30,408 bases of DNA from JOPF133 sp052144935. Lineage in GTDB: Bacteria; Acidobacteriota; Terriglobia; Bryobacterales; Bryobacteraceae. The notes beneath the pieces are model-generated. The model saw only the letters and a program-made list of their open reading frames with translations. It was not told the origin of the DNA and did not search any database. The stretch's first letter is position 1, and every line of letters starts with the position of its first letter. A program made the translations under genes and the position numbers. Below, in pieces: positions 11,861 through 20,011 of this stretch. The stretch lies in contig JBKQPR010000098.1 in NCBI GenBank assembly GCA_052144935.1, forward strand, positions 1-30,408, written 5' to 3'.

Positions 11861-14548
11861 ATGACAGGCAAACAAATAGCGCACTTCGAGATCGTCGGCA
11901 AGCTCGGCGAAGGCGGCATGGGCGTCGTCTCGGAAGCAATCGACCGTAGCCTGGACCGCCATGTCGCCCTGAAGATTCTCCCGCCCGACAAGGTCGCCAA
12001 GCCCACCCGCCTCCAGCGTTTCATTCAGGAAGCCAAGGCCGCGTCCGCCCTCAACCATCCCAACATCATCACCATCTACGAGATCGGCGCGGCCGGCGGC
12101 GTCGATTACATCGCCATGGAGTTGGTGCCCGGCCGCACCCTCGAGGATCTCCTGGCCCACCGCCGCCTGAAAGTCCCCGAGACGCTCAAATACGCCGTCC
12201 AGATCGCCGGCGCTCTGGCCGCCGCGCACGCCGCCGGCATCGTGCACCGCGATCTCAAACCCGCCAACATCATGATCACCGGGCCCGAAGGTGGCCACCC
12301 CGGATTGGTCAAGGTCCTGGATTTCGGTCTCGCCAAGCTCACCGACGAATCCGAGGTCATGGAGGACGACGCCACCCGCACCGAGCGCGCCCTCACCGAA
12401 CACGGCGCGGTAGTGGGCAGTGCGGCCTACATGTCGCCCGAGCAGGCCGAAGGCAAGAAGGTGGATGCGCGCTCGGATATCTTTTCCTTCGGCCTGGTGC
12501 TCTACGAAATGCTCAGCGGCAAGCGCGCCTTTCGGGCCGAGACGCGCATGGCCACCATGGCCGCGGTTCTGAACCAGGAGCCGCCGCCGCTCGCCGAAGT
12601 GGCTCCCGGACTGCCCAAGGAGCTGGAGCGGATCGTGGCCCGCTGCCTGCGTAAGGATCTGGAGCGGCGCAGCCAGAGCATGGCCGAGATCCGGATCGCG
12701 CTGGAGGAACTGAAAGAGGAGTCCGATGTGGGGCAGGCGCTTCCGCCTGCCAACCCAGCCCTTCCGCCTGCCAACCAGCGCCGAAGGCGCTGGCTCGCGC
12801 TCGCAGCCGCCGTCCTGGCGCTATCCGCCGCTCTCTTCTTCTTCCTCCTCCCCCGCTGGCACGAAACCCCCATCCCGCTCAAGGAGGTTCCGCTCACCTC
12901 CTACCCCAGCTACCAGGGCGAACCAACGCTCTCCCCCGATGGAAGCCAGTTCGCCTTTGTCTGGGATGGCGGCCAGGAGAACGCCCCGACGCAGCTCTAC
13001 GTCAGCTTGGCCGGCCGGGGCACCCCGCTGAAGCTGACCAATACCCCTGGCGCCGCAGCCTTCTACCCGGCCTGGTCGCCCGATGGACAGTCCATCGCCT
13101 TTGTGCGGTCTGCCCCGGGGAAGCCCAACGGCCTGATCGTCATTCCGGCGCTCGGCGGGCCCGATCGGAAAATCGACGAAGGGCTGAGCCAGAACCACGT
13201 GGCCTGGTCGGCCGACGGGAAGTGGCTCTATTTCTCTGTCATTGTGTCGCCGCAACACCGCGTTCTCTTCGTGGATCCCTCGGCCGGTGGGGAAAGACGC
13301 AAGCTGACAGACCCGCCGGCGGGAGCCTTTGGGGACTTCGACCCTTCCGTCTCTCCCGACGGCCGGCAGGTGGTTTTCACCCGCGCCTTCTCGGACCGTA
13401 ATCAGGACGTCTTTGTGGCCGGTTTGCGAGACGGCGCCATCGCGAGCGAGCCTCGACGGATCACCAACGATCAACGGAACAAGAGCTCGCCCGTGTGGAC
13501 CGCCGATGGCAAGGAGATCCTCTACGTGGGCGGCGATTCCACCGGCTTTCTGGCTATCTACCGTGTGCCGGCTTCCGGCGGCACGCCCCAGCGGATGGAA
13601 GGAATCGGCGATTACGCGGTGGATCTGGCGATTGCACCCAAAGGGCACAGGCTGGTCTACAGCCGGTCGTTCCGCGACTACAACATATGGCGGATGCCGC
13701 TCCCGGCTTCAGAGCCGCGCGCGTCAGCAAGCGGTTTGGCGGCCTCAGGGCCCGGAGCCCCCATCAAATTCCTGTCTTCGACCCGCTACGAGTCTTCACC
13801 AGCTTATTCGCCCGATGGAAAGCGCATAGCCTTCTCTTCCAATCGTGGCGGCGTGCGCCAGATCTGGGTAGCCGATGCCGACGGCTCGAATCCGGTAGCA
13901 TTGACGAATTTCACTGAGGGAGTGGCCGGCGTTCCCAAATGGTCTCCGGATGGCCAGACCATCGTGTTCGATGCACGCCCCGAGGGTCTCGCCGACATCT
14001 ATTCCATCAAAGCCGACGGGGGCACGCCCAAGCGGCTGACCGATCATCCCGCGGAAGACCACCTCCCCTGCTATTCCGCCGATGGCCACTGGATCTACTT
14101 TGCCTCCCTCCGCTCCGGCGAGCGGCAACTCTACCGGATTCCGGCCAACGGCGGGGAAGCCCTGCAAATCACCCACAAGGGTGCATACGCGTCGATGCCG
14201 TCGCCCGATGGCAAGTGGATCTATTACAGCAAGACGACTCTCGGCCTCTGGAAAGTGCCGGCAGACGGCGGCGAGGAAACCCCGGTCCTGCCCGACCGAA
14301 GCCTCCACACCGTCTTTGAGTTTTGTGTGGGAGCCTCCGGCATTTACTTCGCCGGTCCGCCCAACCCTGCATCCGGGACGGCCCCGTTGAAGCTGTACCG
14401 CTTCGCGGACAACCAGACGGTGGAGTTGGGGCACTTCGATAAGCCCCCGATTCTGCGCATCGGCGTCTCGCCCGACGAGAAATGGCTGGCTTACACGCAA
14501 CTCGATTCCTCTGTAGACGACCTGATGCTGGTCGAAAATTTCCGCTAA
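11861..14548 (+). CDS. Ser/Thr protein kinase with C-terminal PD40/TolB beta-propeller (tandem paralogue)
   Basis: An 895-aa tandem duplicate of the 9047 gene, very similar through the kinase domain and propeller and with the same LMLVENFR end. The ATG at 11861 is chosen by alignment with kinase 1; GTG 11831 is an in-frame alternative (MQFKR...). Motifs: GEGGMGVV loop, VALK lysine, HRDLKPAN, DFG, SPEQ. Before DFG it carries a short insert (ITGPEGGHPGLVKVLDFG) that kinase 1 lacks. The linker encodes a VGQALPPANPALPPANQRR stretch made of palindromic repeats, then a helix, then the propeller with one PASEPRAS unit. All catalytic residues are present. Most likely a paralogous sensor kinase with slightly different ligand or target specificity. 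Confidence 0.93.
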   Translation: MTGKQIAHFEIVGKLGEGGMGVVSEAIDRSLDRHVALKILPPDKVAKPTRLQRFIQEAKAASALNHPNIITIYEIGAAGGVDYIAMELVPGRTLEDLLAHRRLKVPETLKYAVQIAGALAAAHAAGIVHRDLKPANIMITGPEGGHPGLVKVLDFGLAKLTDESEVMEDDATRTERALTEHGAVVGSAAYMSPEQAEGKKVDARSDIFSFGLVLYEMLSGKRAFRAETRMATMAAVLNQEPPPLAEVAPGLPKELERIVARCLRKDLERRSQSMAEIRIALEELKEESDVGQALPPANPALPPANQRRRRWLALAAAVLALSAALFFFLLPRWHETPIPLKEVPLTSYPSYQGEPTLSPDGSQFAFVWDGGQENAPTQLYVSLAGRGTPLKLTNTPGAAAFYPAWSPDGQSIAFVRSAPGKPNGLIVIPALGGPDRKIDEGLSQNHVAWSADGKWLYFSVIVSPQHRVLFVDPSAGGERRKLTDPPAGAFGDFDPSVSPDGRQVVFTRAFSDRNQDVFVAGLRDGAIASEPRRITNDQRNKSSPVWTADGKEILYVGGDSTGFLAIYRVPASGGTPQRMEGIGDYAVDLAIAPKGHRLVYSRSFRDYNIWRMPLPASEPRASASGLAASGPGAPIKFLSSTRYESSPAYSPDGKRIAFSSNRGGVRQIWVADADGSNPVALTNFTEGVAGVPKWSPDGQTIVFDARPEGLADIYSIKADGGTPKRLTDHPAEDHLPCYSADGHWIYFASLRSGERQLYRIPANGGEALQITHKGAYASMPSPDGKWIYYSKTTLGLWKVPADGGEETPVLPDRSLHTVFEFCVGASGIYFAGPPNPASGTAPLKLYRFADNQTVELGHFDKPPILRIGVSPDEKWLAYTQLDSSVDDLMLVENFR
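12728..12793. repeat. Two hairpins and a direct repeat in the linker of plus-strand kinase 2
   Basis: GGCAGGCG-CTTC-CGCCTGCC (12732-12751), a second CTTCCGCCTGCCAAC from 12761, then CCAGCGCC-GAA-GGCGCTGG (12775-12793). The whole block is in frame in the segment before the membrane helix. Confidence 0.8.
13703..13738. repeat. In-frame dispersed repeat, single unit inside the kinase propeller
   Basis: CCGGCTTCAGAGCCGCGCGC and then GTCAGCAAGCGGTTT, at the position equivalent to 10901-10936 in the sister kinase but without the tandem copy. Confidence 0.7.
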
Positions 14549-14559
14549 CCCTCGGTCTT

Positions 14560-14750
14560 CTTCTCCGCGCTTCCTCCGTGTTCTCCGTGTCTCCGCGGTG
14601 AATCTGTGCTCTCCCCCTACAAATCCCTGCGATTTTCCCCGTCCTCCGTTCCCTCTTTCTTGGTGTTTCTTCTCCGCGCTTCCTCCGTGTTCTCCGTGTC
14701 TCCGCGGTGAATCCCCGGCTCTCCCCAGAAATCCCTGCGATTTTCCCCCT
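14560..14750 (+). repeat. Tandem pair of the CTCCGTGTTCTCCGTGTC composite repeat
   Basis: Two ~108-bp units. Each starts CTTCTCCGCGCTTCCTCCG (14560 and 14669), continues TGTTCTCCGTGTCTCCGC and GGTGAATC, and ends AAATCCCTGCGATTTTCCCC (14621-14640 and 14729-14748). Middle parts differ. The block fills nearly all of the gap between the kinase stop and the TPR gene. The frame of the TPR gene is open through one unit, which makes a spurious N-terminal extension. Confidence 0.85.
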
Positions 14751-14761
14751 CCCCCCCGCAC

Positions 14762-14767
14762 TATACC
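14762..14767 (+). promoter_or_regulatory. -10-like TATACC, 10 nt before the TPR-barrel start
   Basis: TATACC lies immediately after the tandem repeat and 10 nt before ATG 14778. No Shine-Dalgarno is visible. This is consistent with a leaderless transcript. Confidence 0.3.
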
Positions 14768-14777
14768 CCTAAAAGCC

Positions 14778-16763
14778 ATGCGCGCCCTACTCTTGCTGGC
14801 GGCCTGCACCGTGCTATTGGCGCAGCCGTCCGATCCCCTCGCCCGGGCCTACGCCGCCCTCCAATCCCGCGACTACGACACCGCCGTCAGCCAGTTCCTC
14901 CAGGCCATCGACCTCGCCCCCCAGCGCGCCGCCATCCGCAAGGACCTCGCCTACACCTATCTCAAAATCGGTGAAAACGACCTCGCCCGCGAACAATTCC
15001 AAGAGGCCATGCTGCTCGATCCCAAGGACTTGCCCGTCGCCATGGAGTACGCCTTCCTGTGCTTCGAATCGAAACAGGAATCCCAGGCCCGCCGCATCTT
15101 CGACCGCATCCGCAAGACCGATTCCCCCTCCGCCCCCGTCGCCGAGAAGGCTTTCCGCAACATCGACGACCCCCTCGCCGCCGGCATCGACCGCTGGCAG
15201 AAGGCCATCGCCCTGGGCGCCGATACCTTCGACGCCCACTACCAGCTCGCCTCTCTGGCCGAGCAGCGCGATCAGCTCCCTCTCGCCGCCGAGCATTACG
15301 AAAAGGCCTGGCTCATCCTCCCCGACCGCCGCTCCGTGCTCCTCGACCTGGGCCGCGTCTGGAAGGCCCAACTTCGCAATGAGGATGCCAACGCCGCCCT
15401 CCTGGCCGCCTCCCGCGGCGGTGAGCCGGTGGCCGCCGACATGGCCCGCGAGCTGCTCCCCAAGCACTACCCCTACGTCGCCGAGTTCCGCCACGCCCTG
15501 GAACTCGATCCGGTCAACGGCGCGCTCCGCCGCGAGCTGGGCTTCCTCCTCCTCGGCATGGCCAAGCCCGCCGACGCCGAAAGGGAGTTTCGCATCCAGA
15601 CCCAGACCGACCCCGCCGACGTGCTCTCCGCCGCCCAGCTCGGCTTCATGCTCCACTCGCGCGGCGATCAGGCCGGCGCCAAGCCCTTGTTCGACCGCGT
15701 CCTCGCCGGGAAGGATCAGGCCCTCGCCAACCGCGTCCGCGCCGTCCTTCACCTCCCGCAGATCGCGCCCACCGGCGGCCCAGCCGCCCTGCCCGAGGGC
15801 GAGCGCGTCGATCCTAAAACCATGGGCGAGCGCAGCATGAAAGCCGGATATATAAAGGATGCCGCCCGCTACCTGCGCACCGCCCACGAAGCCGATCCCT
15901 CCGACTACGGCGTCATGCTGGAGCTGGCTACCGCCCTCAACATCCTCGGCCAGGATTCCGAGGCCATCCACTGGTTCCAAATGGCTCGCTCCAGTCCCGA
16001 TCCCACCACCGCCGCCGAAGCCACCAAAGCCTGGCGCAATCTGCGCGGCTCGGCCGGACTCGTTCGCTTCTCCGCCTGGATCTATCCCCTGTTCTCCACG
16101 CGCTGGCACGATGCTTTCGGATACGGACAGATCAAGGCCGAGTTCCGCACCGGTCTGCCCATCCACCCCTATCTCAGCGTGCGCCTGGTGGGCGATGCCC
16201 GCGTCAGCGAAGGGCTGCCCGCCCTGGCCGGGCCGCAATATCTTTCGGAAAGCTCCGTGATCGTGGGGGCCGGCCTCGCCACCATTCCCTGGCATCACAT
16301 CTTTCTATGGGGCGAAGCCGGCAATTCCATGAGCTACATCAACGGCCACAAGCTCCCCGATTACCGCGGCGGGCTCTCCGCCAGCCTTGCCGTCGGCCAC
16401 AGCCTGCGCGCCGAATCCACCGGCCCCTTCGCCGACACCACTTTGGACGCCGTCTTCGTCAGCCGGTTCAACAACGATGCGATCCTTTACAGCCAATCCC
16501 GCGGCGGCTACACCTTCGGCTCGGGCGGTTTTCGCGGCCAGGTCTTCTGGAACGCCAACCTCACCATCGACGATCAGCGCCAGTACTGGGCCAATTTCGT
16601 AGAAACCGGTCCTGGACTACGATTCACAGCCTCCTTCCTTCCCCCCTCGATGTACTTCACGGTCAGCGGCCTGCGCGGCGCCTACCTGGTCAACGCGGGC
16701 AACCCCCGCGGCCCCACCTTCAACGACCTCCGCGCCGGAGTCTGGTATGCCTTCTCCCACTAA
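14778..16763 (+). CDS. TPR protein with C-terminal outer-membrane beta-barrel (NfrA/PelB/PgaA-like plan)
   Basis: A 661-aa exported protein. The start ATG 14778 gives a short signal peptide (MRALLLLAACTVLLAQ); the open frame further upstream is only repeat. Residues ~20-420 are tetratricopeptide-like helical repeats (LARAYAALQSRDYDTAVSQF, DLAYTYLKIGENDLAREQF, LGFMLHSRGDQAGAKPLF, LATALNILGQDSEAIHWF). From about residue 425 the sequence changes to alternating aromatic strands typical of an outer-membrane barrel (VRFSAWIYPLFSTRWHDAFG to the C-terminal DLRAGVWYAFSH). This TPR-plus-porin plan is known for exopolysaccharide export proteins (PelB, PgaA, BcsC) and the phage N4 receptor NfrA. Here it is next to an exported hydrolase-like gene. 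A role in polymer export is inferred from architecture only. Confidence 0.8.
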   Translation: MRALLLLAACTVLLAQPSDPLARAYAALQSRDYDTAVSQFLQAIDLAPQRAAIRKDLAYTYLKIGENDLAREQFQEAMLLDPKDLPVAMEYAFLCFESKQESQARRIFDRIRKTDSPSAPVAEKAFRNIDDPLAAGIDRWQKAIALGADTFDAHYQLASLAEQRDQLPLAAEHYEKAWLILPDRRSVLLDLGRVWKAQLRNEDANAALLAASRGGEPVAADMARELLPKHYPYVAEFRHALELDPVNGALRRELGFLLLGMAKPADAEREFRIQTQTDPADVLSAAQLGFMLHSRGDQAGAKPLFDRVLAGKDQALANRVRAVLHLPQIAPTGGPAALPEGERVDPKTMGERSMKAGYIKDAARYLRTAHEADPSDYGVMLELATALNILGQDSEAIHWFQMARSSPDPTTAAEATKAWRNLRGSAGLVRFSAWIYPLFSTRWHDAFGYGQIKAEFRTGLPIHPYLSVRLVGDARVSEGLPALAGPQYLSESSVIVGAGLATIPWHHIFLWGEAGNSMSYINGHKLPDYRGGLSASLAVGHSLRAESTGPFADTTLDAVFVSRFNNDAILYSQSRGGYTFGSGGFRGQVFWNANLTIDDQRQYWANFVETGPGLRFTASFLPPSMYFTVSGLRGAYLVNAGNPRGPTFNDLRAGVWYAFSH

Positions 16764-19700
16764 GCCCTGGACCCTGAGCCACGTTCGAAAAGCCGGTTTG
16801 GCAACGCGACGGTTAGAGTTCCAATCGGACGAGCAACCCGGAACGAACCCGCTCGCCCACTTAGTGAAGCCATCCCGGCGCGAGGTCAGCGATTACACGA
16901 CCGCTCATGAGCTGATGGAGGATGCCGACGCGGCCGAGTGGACGCCGGAAGGCCAACCGGCAGTGGTCTTGCTGAACTGGCCGGCAGCTCAGTTCCTCCG
17001 GGTCCTGATGCAAGGGCCGATTTTTCGCGGAGTCTTTTTGACCGAGGACGAAGCGCTCTCCCTGGCTCGAGACGCGGAACTGCAAACGTCCCTGGTTGCC
17101 TATGCGAATTTTCCGGCGGCGCGGCAATCCATTCGCAAAATCGCCGACACCCTGCGCCGGTCCGCCGCGCATGGACCCGTGACTGGGGTGGTGGTGGAAG
17201 GCCGCTCGGAGGCGGCTGTTCTCAGGACCCTCCTCCACGAACGCTTTCATCTGTTCCAAAACGGACTGCCACAGGGGCTTGCGGGCCACCGGGCGGCAGA
17301 GGAATTCCTGTCGCACCGCTTGGAGCGGGCTGGAGCCGAGGCTCTCTCGCGTCGCACGGGATTTCCGCCGGAGCAAATTTGGTACGAGGTTCCGGCTTAC
17401 ATCGCCAGCGGCCAGGGAGACGCTTTGGGATATACGCGCCCCGAGGCGTTAGAGGTATTCCAGCGGTATTTGGCCGGTCTCGAAGCGCAGCACGGCCAAG
17501 AAGCAGTTGACGCCGCACTGAAAGCGGCAGATCCTAGTATCAGGAGCGCATTCGATGGAATACGACTTCGACCCGAAACACCAGAGCGATCTCAAATTGG
17601 TGGGTCCGGACGCGGGCAAGGAGTTCCAGGCGGCCCGCGCCCGCCGCCGGGCTGCGGAAGCAGCGGCACAGCAGCCCCAGAATCCCGCGGCGCCAACTGC
17701 CCCGGACCCCGAACCCGCTCTGACCGAATAGCCCCATCCGAAGACCGCCCGCAATTCCAGCGCGAGTTACCCGCCCCGCCAACTGAAATTCTGACCGAAG
17801 CCGTTGTTTTCTCCGTGTCTTCCTCCGCGTCTCTGCGTCTCCGCGGTGAGAGCAGCCTGGCCGCCACCCTTCTGTCCCTCCTCGCTCTCTCCCTCCCCCT
17901 CTCCGCCGTCGATCTCCCCTACTTCTCCATGCTCTCCGCCCCCCCCGGACCCTGGCCCGCCATCCTCTCCTCCATCGGCCTCCAGCCTCCTCCCGCCGGC
18001 GTCTCCACCGCCCGCGTCACCGTAGCCCTCCCCGGCGCCCCCGCTTCCCCCGATTGGCCTAAGCGTGTCGAAGCCGGCGCCATCCTCATCCTCGAAGGCG
18101 CATCGCCCCTCGCCGAGTCCTTCGGCATCCGTCCCGGCGCCACCATGGTCCATGCCGGCAGCTTGCGCGACATCCACCAGCCCGGCCTCTCCATCGTCTG
18201 GGAGAACCCCCTCGATCTCCCGGTCTTCACCCTCCCTGCCGCCGCCATGGTGTTCACGCGCGATCGCTGGGCCGGCGCCCCGCTCACCGCCGGTCTGCGC
18301 CGTGGATCGGGCGCCGTGCTCTGGGTCGCCGTTTCGCCCGGCGAACGCGGCTACGAGCGTTTCCCCTACTTGCTGGATGCCCTGTGCGATATGGGTCTCG
18401 ACCCGCCCTTCCGCTCCTCCCGCCTGTGGGCCTTCTTCGATTCCGCCTACCGCTCGCGCGTGGATGTCGACTACTTCGCCGCGCGCTGGCGCAAGTCGGG
18501 CATCGCCGCCCTCCACGTCGCGGCCTGGCACTTCTTCGAACCCGACGCCGAAGGCGATGCGTACCTCAAACGCCTCATCAAGGCCTGCCACCGCGAGGGC
18601 ATTCAGGTCTATGCCTGGCTGGAGCTGCCGCATGTCAGCGAGAAATTCTGGTCCGCCCATCCCGAGTGGCGCGAGAAGACCGCCGTCCTGCAGGATGCCG
18701 AGCTCGACTGGCGCAAGTTGATGAACCTCACCAATCGCGATTGCTTCCGCGCCGTGTCCGCCGGCGTCCGCCAGTTGCTCGCGCGCTTCGATTGGGATGG
18801 CGTCAATCTCGCCGAGTTGTACTTCGAATCCCTGCACGGCATCGACGACCCGTCCCGTTTCACCCCCATGAACCTGGACGTGCGCGCGCAGTTCCATCTG
18901 AAGAACGGCTGGGATCCTCTGGAGGCCTTCCGCTCCCGCAAGGACGACGCGGTCGCCCGTCAGCGCTTCCTGGATTTCCGCGCCGACTTGGCGGCACGCA
19001 TCGAAGAGGAATGGATCGGCGAGCTCGAAAAGGCCCGCGATCCCAAGTCGCCCAATGCAAAACCCGATCTCGACCTGGTCCTGACCCACGTCGACGATCG
19101 CTTCGACCCGCACATGCGCGAAGCCCTCGGCGCGGATGCCGCGCGCGCGCTGCCGCTCCTGGACACGCACTCTTTCACGTTCCTGATCGAGGATCCCGCC
19201 ACCGTGTGGAATCTCGGGCCGCAGCGCTACGAAACCATTGCCGACCGCTACCGGGCCCTCACCGGCCACGCCGCGCAACTGGCCATCGACGTGAACATCG
19301 TGGACCGCTATCAGAACGTCTACCCCACCAAGCAACAGACCGGCACCGAGCTGTTCCAGATCGTGCATCAGGCGGCCCGCAACTTCGCTCGCGTGGCCTT
19401 GTACTTCGAGAGCAGCCTCGCGCTCCCCGATTTAAAGCTTCTGCCCAGCGCGGCCAGCACGGTCACGCGGATGGAGAAGGCCGGCCAGCAGGTGACCGTG
19501 GATTCGCTCGCGGCCGTGGGCCTTCCCTGGAAGGGATCGGCCATCGTGGACGGCCTGCCGTGGCCCGTGGCGGACGACGAAACCGTATGGCTGCCCGCCG
19601 GTCTTCACACAGTGGAGCCCGATGCCCCGAGCGGCGCCCCGCGTGTCCTGCGTCTGAACGCGGAAGTACGCTCGGCGCGCGTGACATCGCCCGCGGCGGT

Positions 19701-19905
19701 CGAGGTGACCTACGATTCGGCCGCGCGGGCTCTGGCCGTCCTCGACCGCCCCGCCATGAGCGTGAAGGTCGATGGCGCATCGTATCCGGTCCGCGACGCC
19801 GGCGGCCAAACCCTCTTCCTGCCCCGCGGCCATCACCTGGTAGTGATCGAGTGTGCCGGTCCCCAACCCCTGGTGACCGCCTCCAAGTTGGCCGCCCGCC
19901 CCTGA
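16747..19905 (+). CDS. Continuous frame: metallopeptidase-like N-part joined to an exported TIM-barrel hydrolase-like protein
   Basis: A 1052-codon frame with no stop but two unrelated halves. Codons 1-~270 are the HExxH segment (separate entry). From codon 357 (in-frame GTG at 17815) a second protein seems to begin: MSSSASLRLRG, then a hydrophobic signal peptide (LAATLLSLLALSLPLSA), then a mature chain starting VDLPYFSM. Bases ~17930-18400 resemble a GATase/ThuA-like domain. Bases ~18440-19450 look like a TIM-barrel glycoside-hydrolase-like domain (YFAARWRKSGIAALHVAAWH, HREGIQVYAWLELPHVS, FDWDGVNLAELYFES). A beta-rich tail follows. The signal peptide's basic n-region is encoded by a dispersed repeat. 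The likely functional unit is 17815-19905 (696 aa), perhaps processing a polysaccharide exported by the adjacent barrel protein. The fusion may be real, or the upstream half may be a decayed gene left in frame. Confidence 0.7.
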   Translation: MPSPTKPWTLSHVRKAGLATRRLEFQSDEQPGTNPLAHLVKPSRREVSDYTTAHELMEDADAAEWTPEGQPAVVLLNWPAAQFLRVLMQGPIFRGVFLTEDEALSLARDAELQTSLVAYANFPAARQSIRKIADTLRRSAAHGPVTGVVVEGRSEAAVLRTLLHERFHLFQNGLPQGLAGHRAAEEFLSHRLERAGAEALSRRTGFPPEQIWYEVPAYIASGQGDALGYTRPEALEVFQRYLAGLEAQHGQEAVDAALKAADPSIRSAFDGIRLRPETPERSQIGGSGRGQGVPGGPRPPPGCGSSGTAAPESRGANCPGPRTRSDRIAPSEDRPQFQRELPAPPTEILTEAVVFSVSSSASLRLRGESSLAATLLSLLALSLPLSAVDLPYFSMLSAPPGPWPAILSSIGLQPPPAGVSTARVTVALPGAPASPDWPKRVEAGAILILEGASPLAESFGIRPGATMVHAGSLRDIHQPGLSIVWENPLDLPVFTLPAAAMVFTRDRWAGAPLTAGLRRGSGAVLWVAVSPGERGYERFPYLLDALCDMGLDPPFRSSRLWAFFDSAYRSRVDVDYFAARWRKSGIAALHVAAWHFFEPDAEGDAYLKRLIKACHREGIQVYAWLELPHVSEKFWSAHPEWREKTAVLQDAELDWRKLMNLTNRDCFRAVSAGVRQLLARFDWDGVNLAELYFESLHGIDDPSRFTPMNLDVRAQFHLKNGWDPLEAFRSRKDDAVARQRFLDFRADLAARIEEEWIGELEKARDPKSPNAKPDLDLVLTHVDDRFDPHMREALGADAARALPLLDTHSFTFLIEDPATVWNLGPQRYETIADRYRALTGHAAQLAIDVNIVDRYQNVYPTKQQTGTELFQIVHQAARNFARVALYFESSLALPDLKLLPSAASTVTRMEKAGQQVTVDSLAAVGLPWKGSAIVDGLPWPVADDETVWLPAGLHTVEPDAPSGAPRVLRLNAEVRSARVTSPAAVEVTYDSAARALAVLDRPAMSVKVDGASYPVRDAGGQTLFLPRGHHLVVIECAGPQPLVTASKLAARP
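16790..17560 (+). other. HExxH metallopeptidase-like segment, probable remnant or acquired gene
   Basis: This is the N-terminal part of the long frame. HERFH (codons 164-168) provides a zinc-binding HExxH, and a downstream glutamate in WYEVPAY (codon 214) could be the third ligand, as in gluzincins. The ATG at 16747 lies inside the TPR gene and no Shine-Dalgarno supports it. Codon use is visibly less G/C-biased at third positions than in the flanking genes, suggesting a different origin. After SAFDGIR (about 17560) the frame becomes proline/arginine/glycine-rich and looks like out-of-frame reading of the small ORF at 17555. A true C-terminus or a frameshift probably lies there. I do not recognise the family. 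Confidence 0.5.
17555..17731 (+). CDS. Small 58-aa protein overlapping the long frame in another phase
   Basis: ATG 17555 to TAG 17729-17731, one base out of phase with the long frame. AGGAG at 17542-17546 stands 8 nt before the ATG, one of the few good Shine-Dalgarno sites in the window. The product begins MEYDFDPKHQSDLKLVG, has an acidic/basic helix-like middle (KEFQAARARRRAAEAAAQQ) and ends in a Pro/Ala-rich tail. Its composition looks more protein-like than the overlapping frame's. It could be a separate small partner of the HExxH protein, or that protein's true C-terminus after a frameshift. Function unknown. Confidence 0.5.
   Translation: MEYDFDPKHQSDLKLVGPDAGKEFQAARARRRAAEAAAQQPQNPAAPTAPDPEPALTE
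17804..17850 (+). repeat. Dispersed repeat, divergent copy used as coding sequence
   Basis: TTTTCTCCGTGTCTTCCTCC then GCGTCTCTGCGTCTCCGCGG. Unlike the other copies it is read in frame and encodes SVSSSASLRLRGE, directly before the signal peptide core of the hydrolase-like protein. Confidence 0.65.
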
Positions 19906-20011
19906 AGCGCACGGTCTCCTCCGCACCCAGCGCCTCGGCACGAGAGACCACGTCCTCCGCTCTCGCACGACTGCAAAGCTTTCCCAATCGGCCGCCTTCT
20001 CGTGTTGGTTA

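Noticed and set aside
14560..14750. Possible CRISPR-like array
   Set aside because: Only two ~108-bp units, no short regular repeats or spacers, and no cas genes.
14598..14777. N-terminal extension of the TPR gene
   Set aside because: It consists of repeat sequence and ends where a good signal peptide begins at ATG 14778.
14814..16298. Antisense frame of 494 codons opposite the TPR-barrel gene
   Set aside because: Composition is low-complexity Gly/Val/Glu from codon mirroring; the sense frame has TPR and barrel patterns.
17767..19368. Antisense frame of 533 codons opposite the hydrolase-like gene
   Set aside because: Same mirroring effect; no recognisable protein features.
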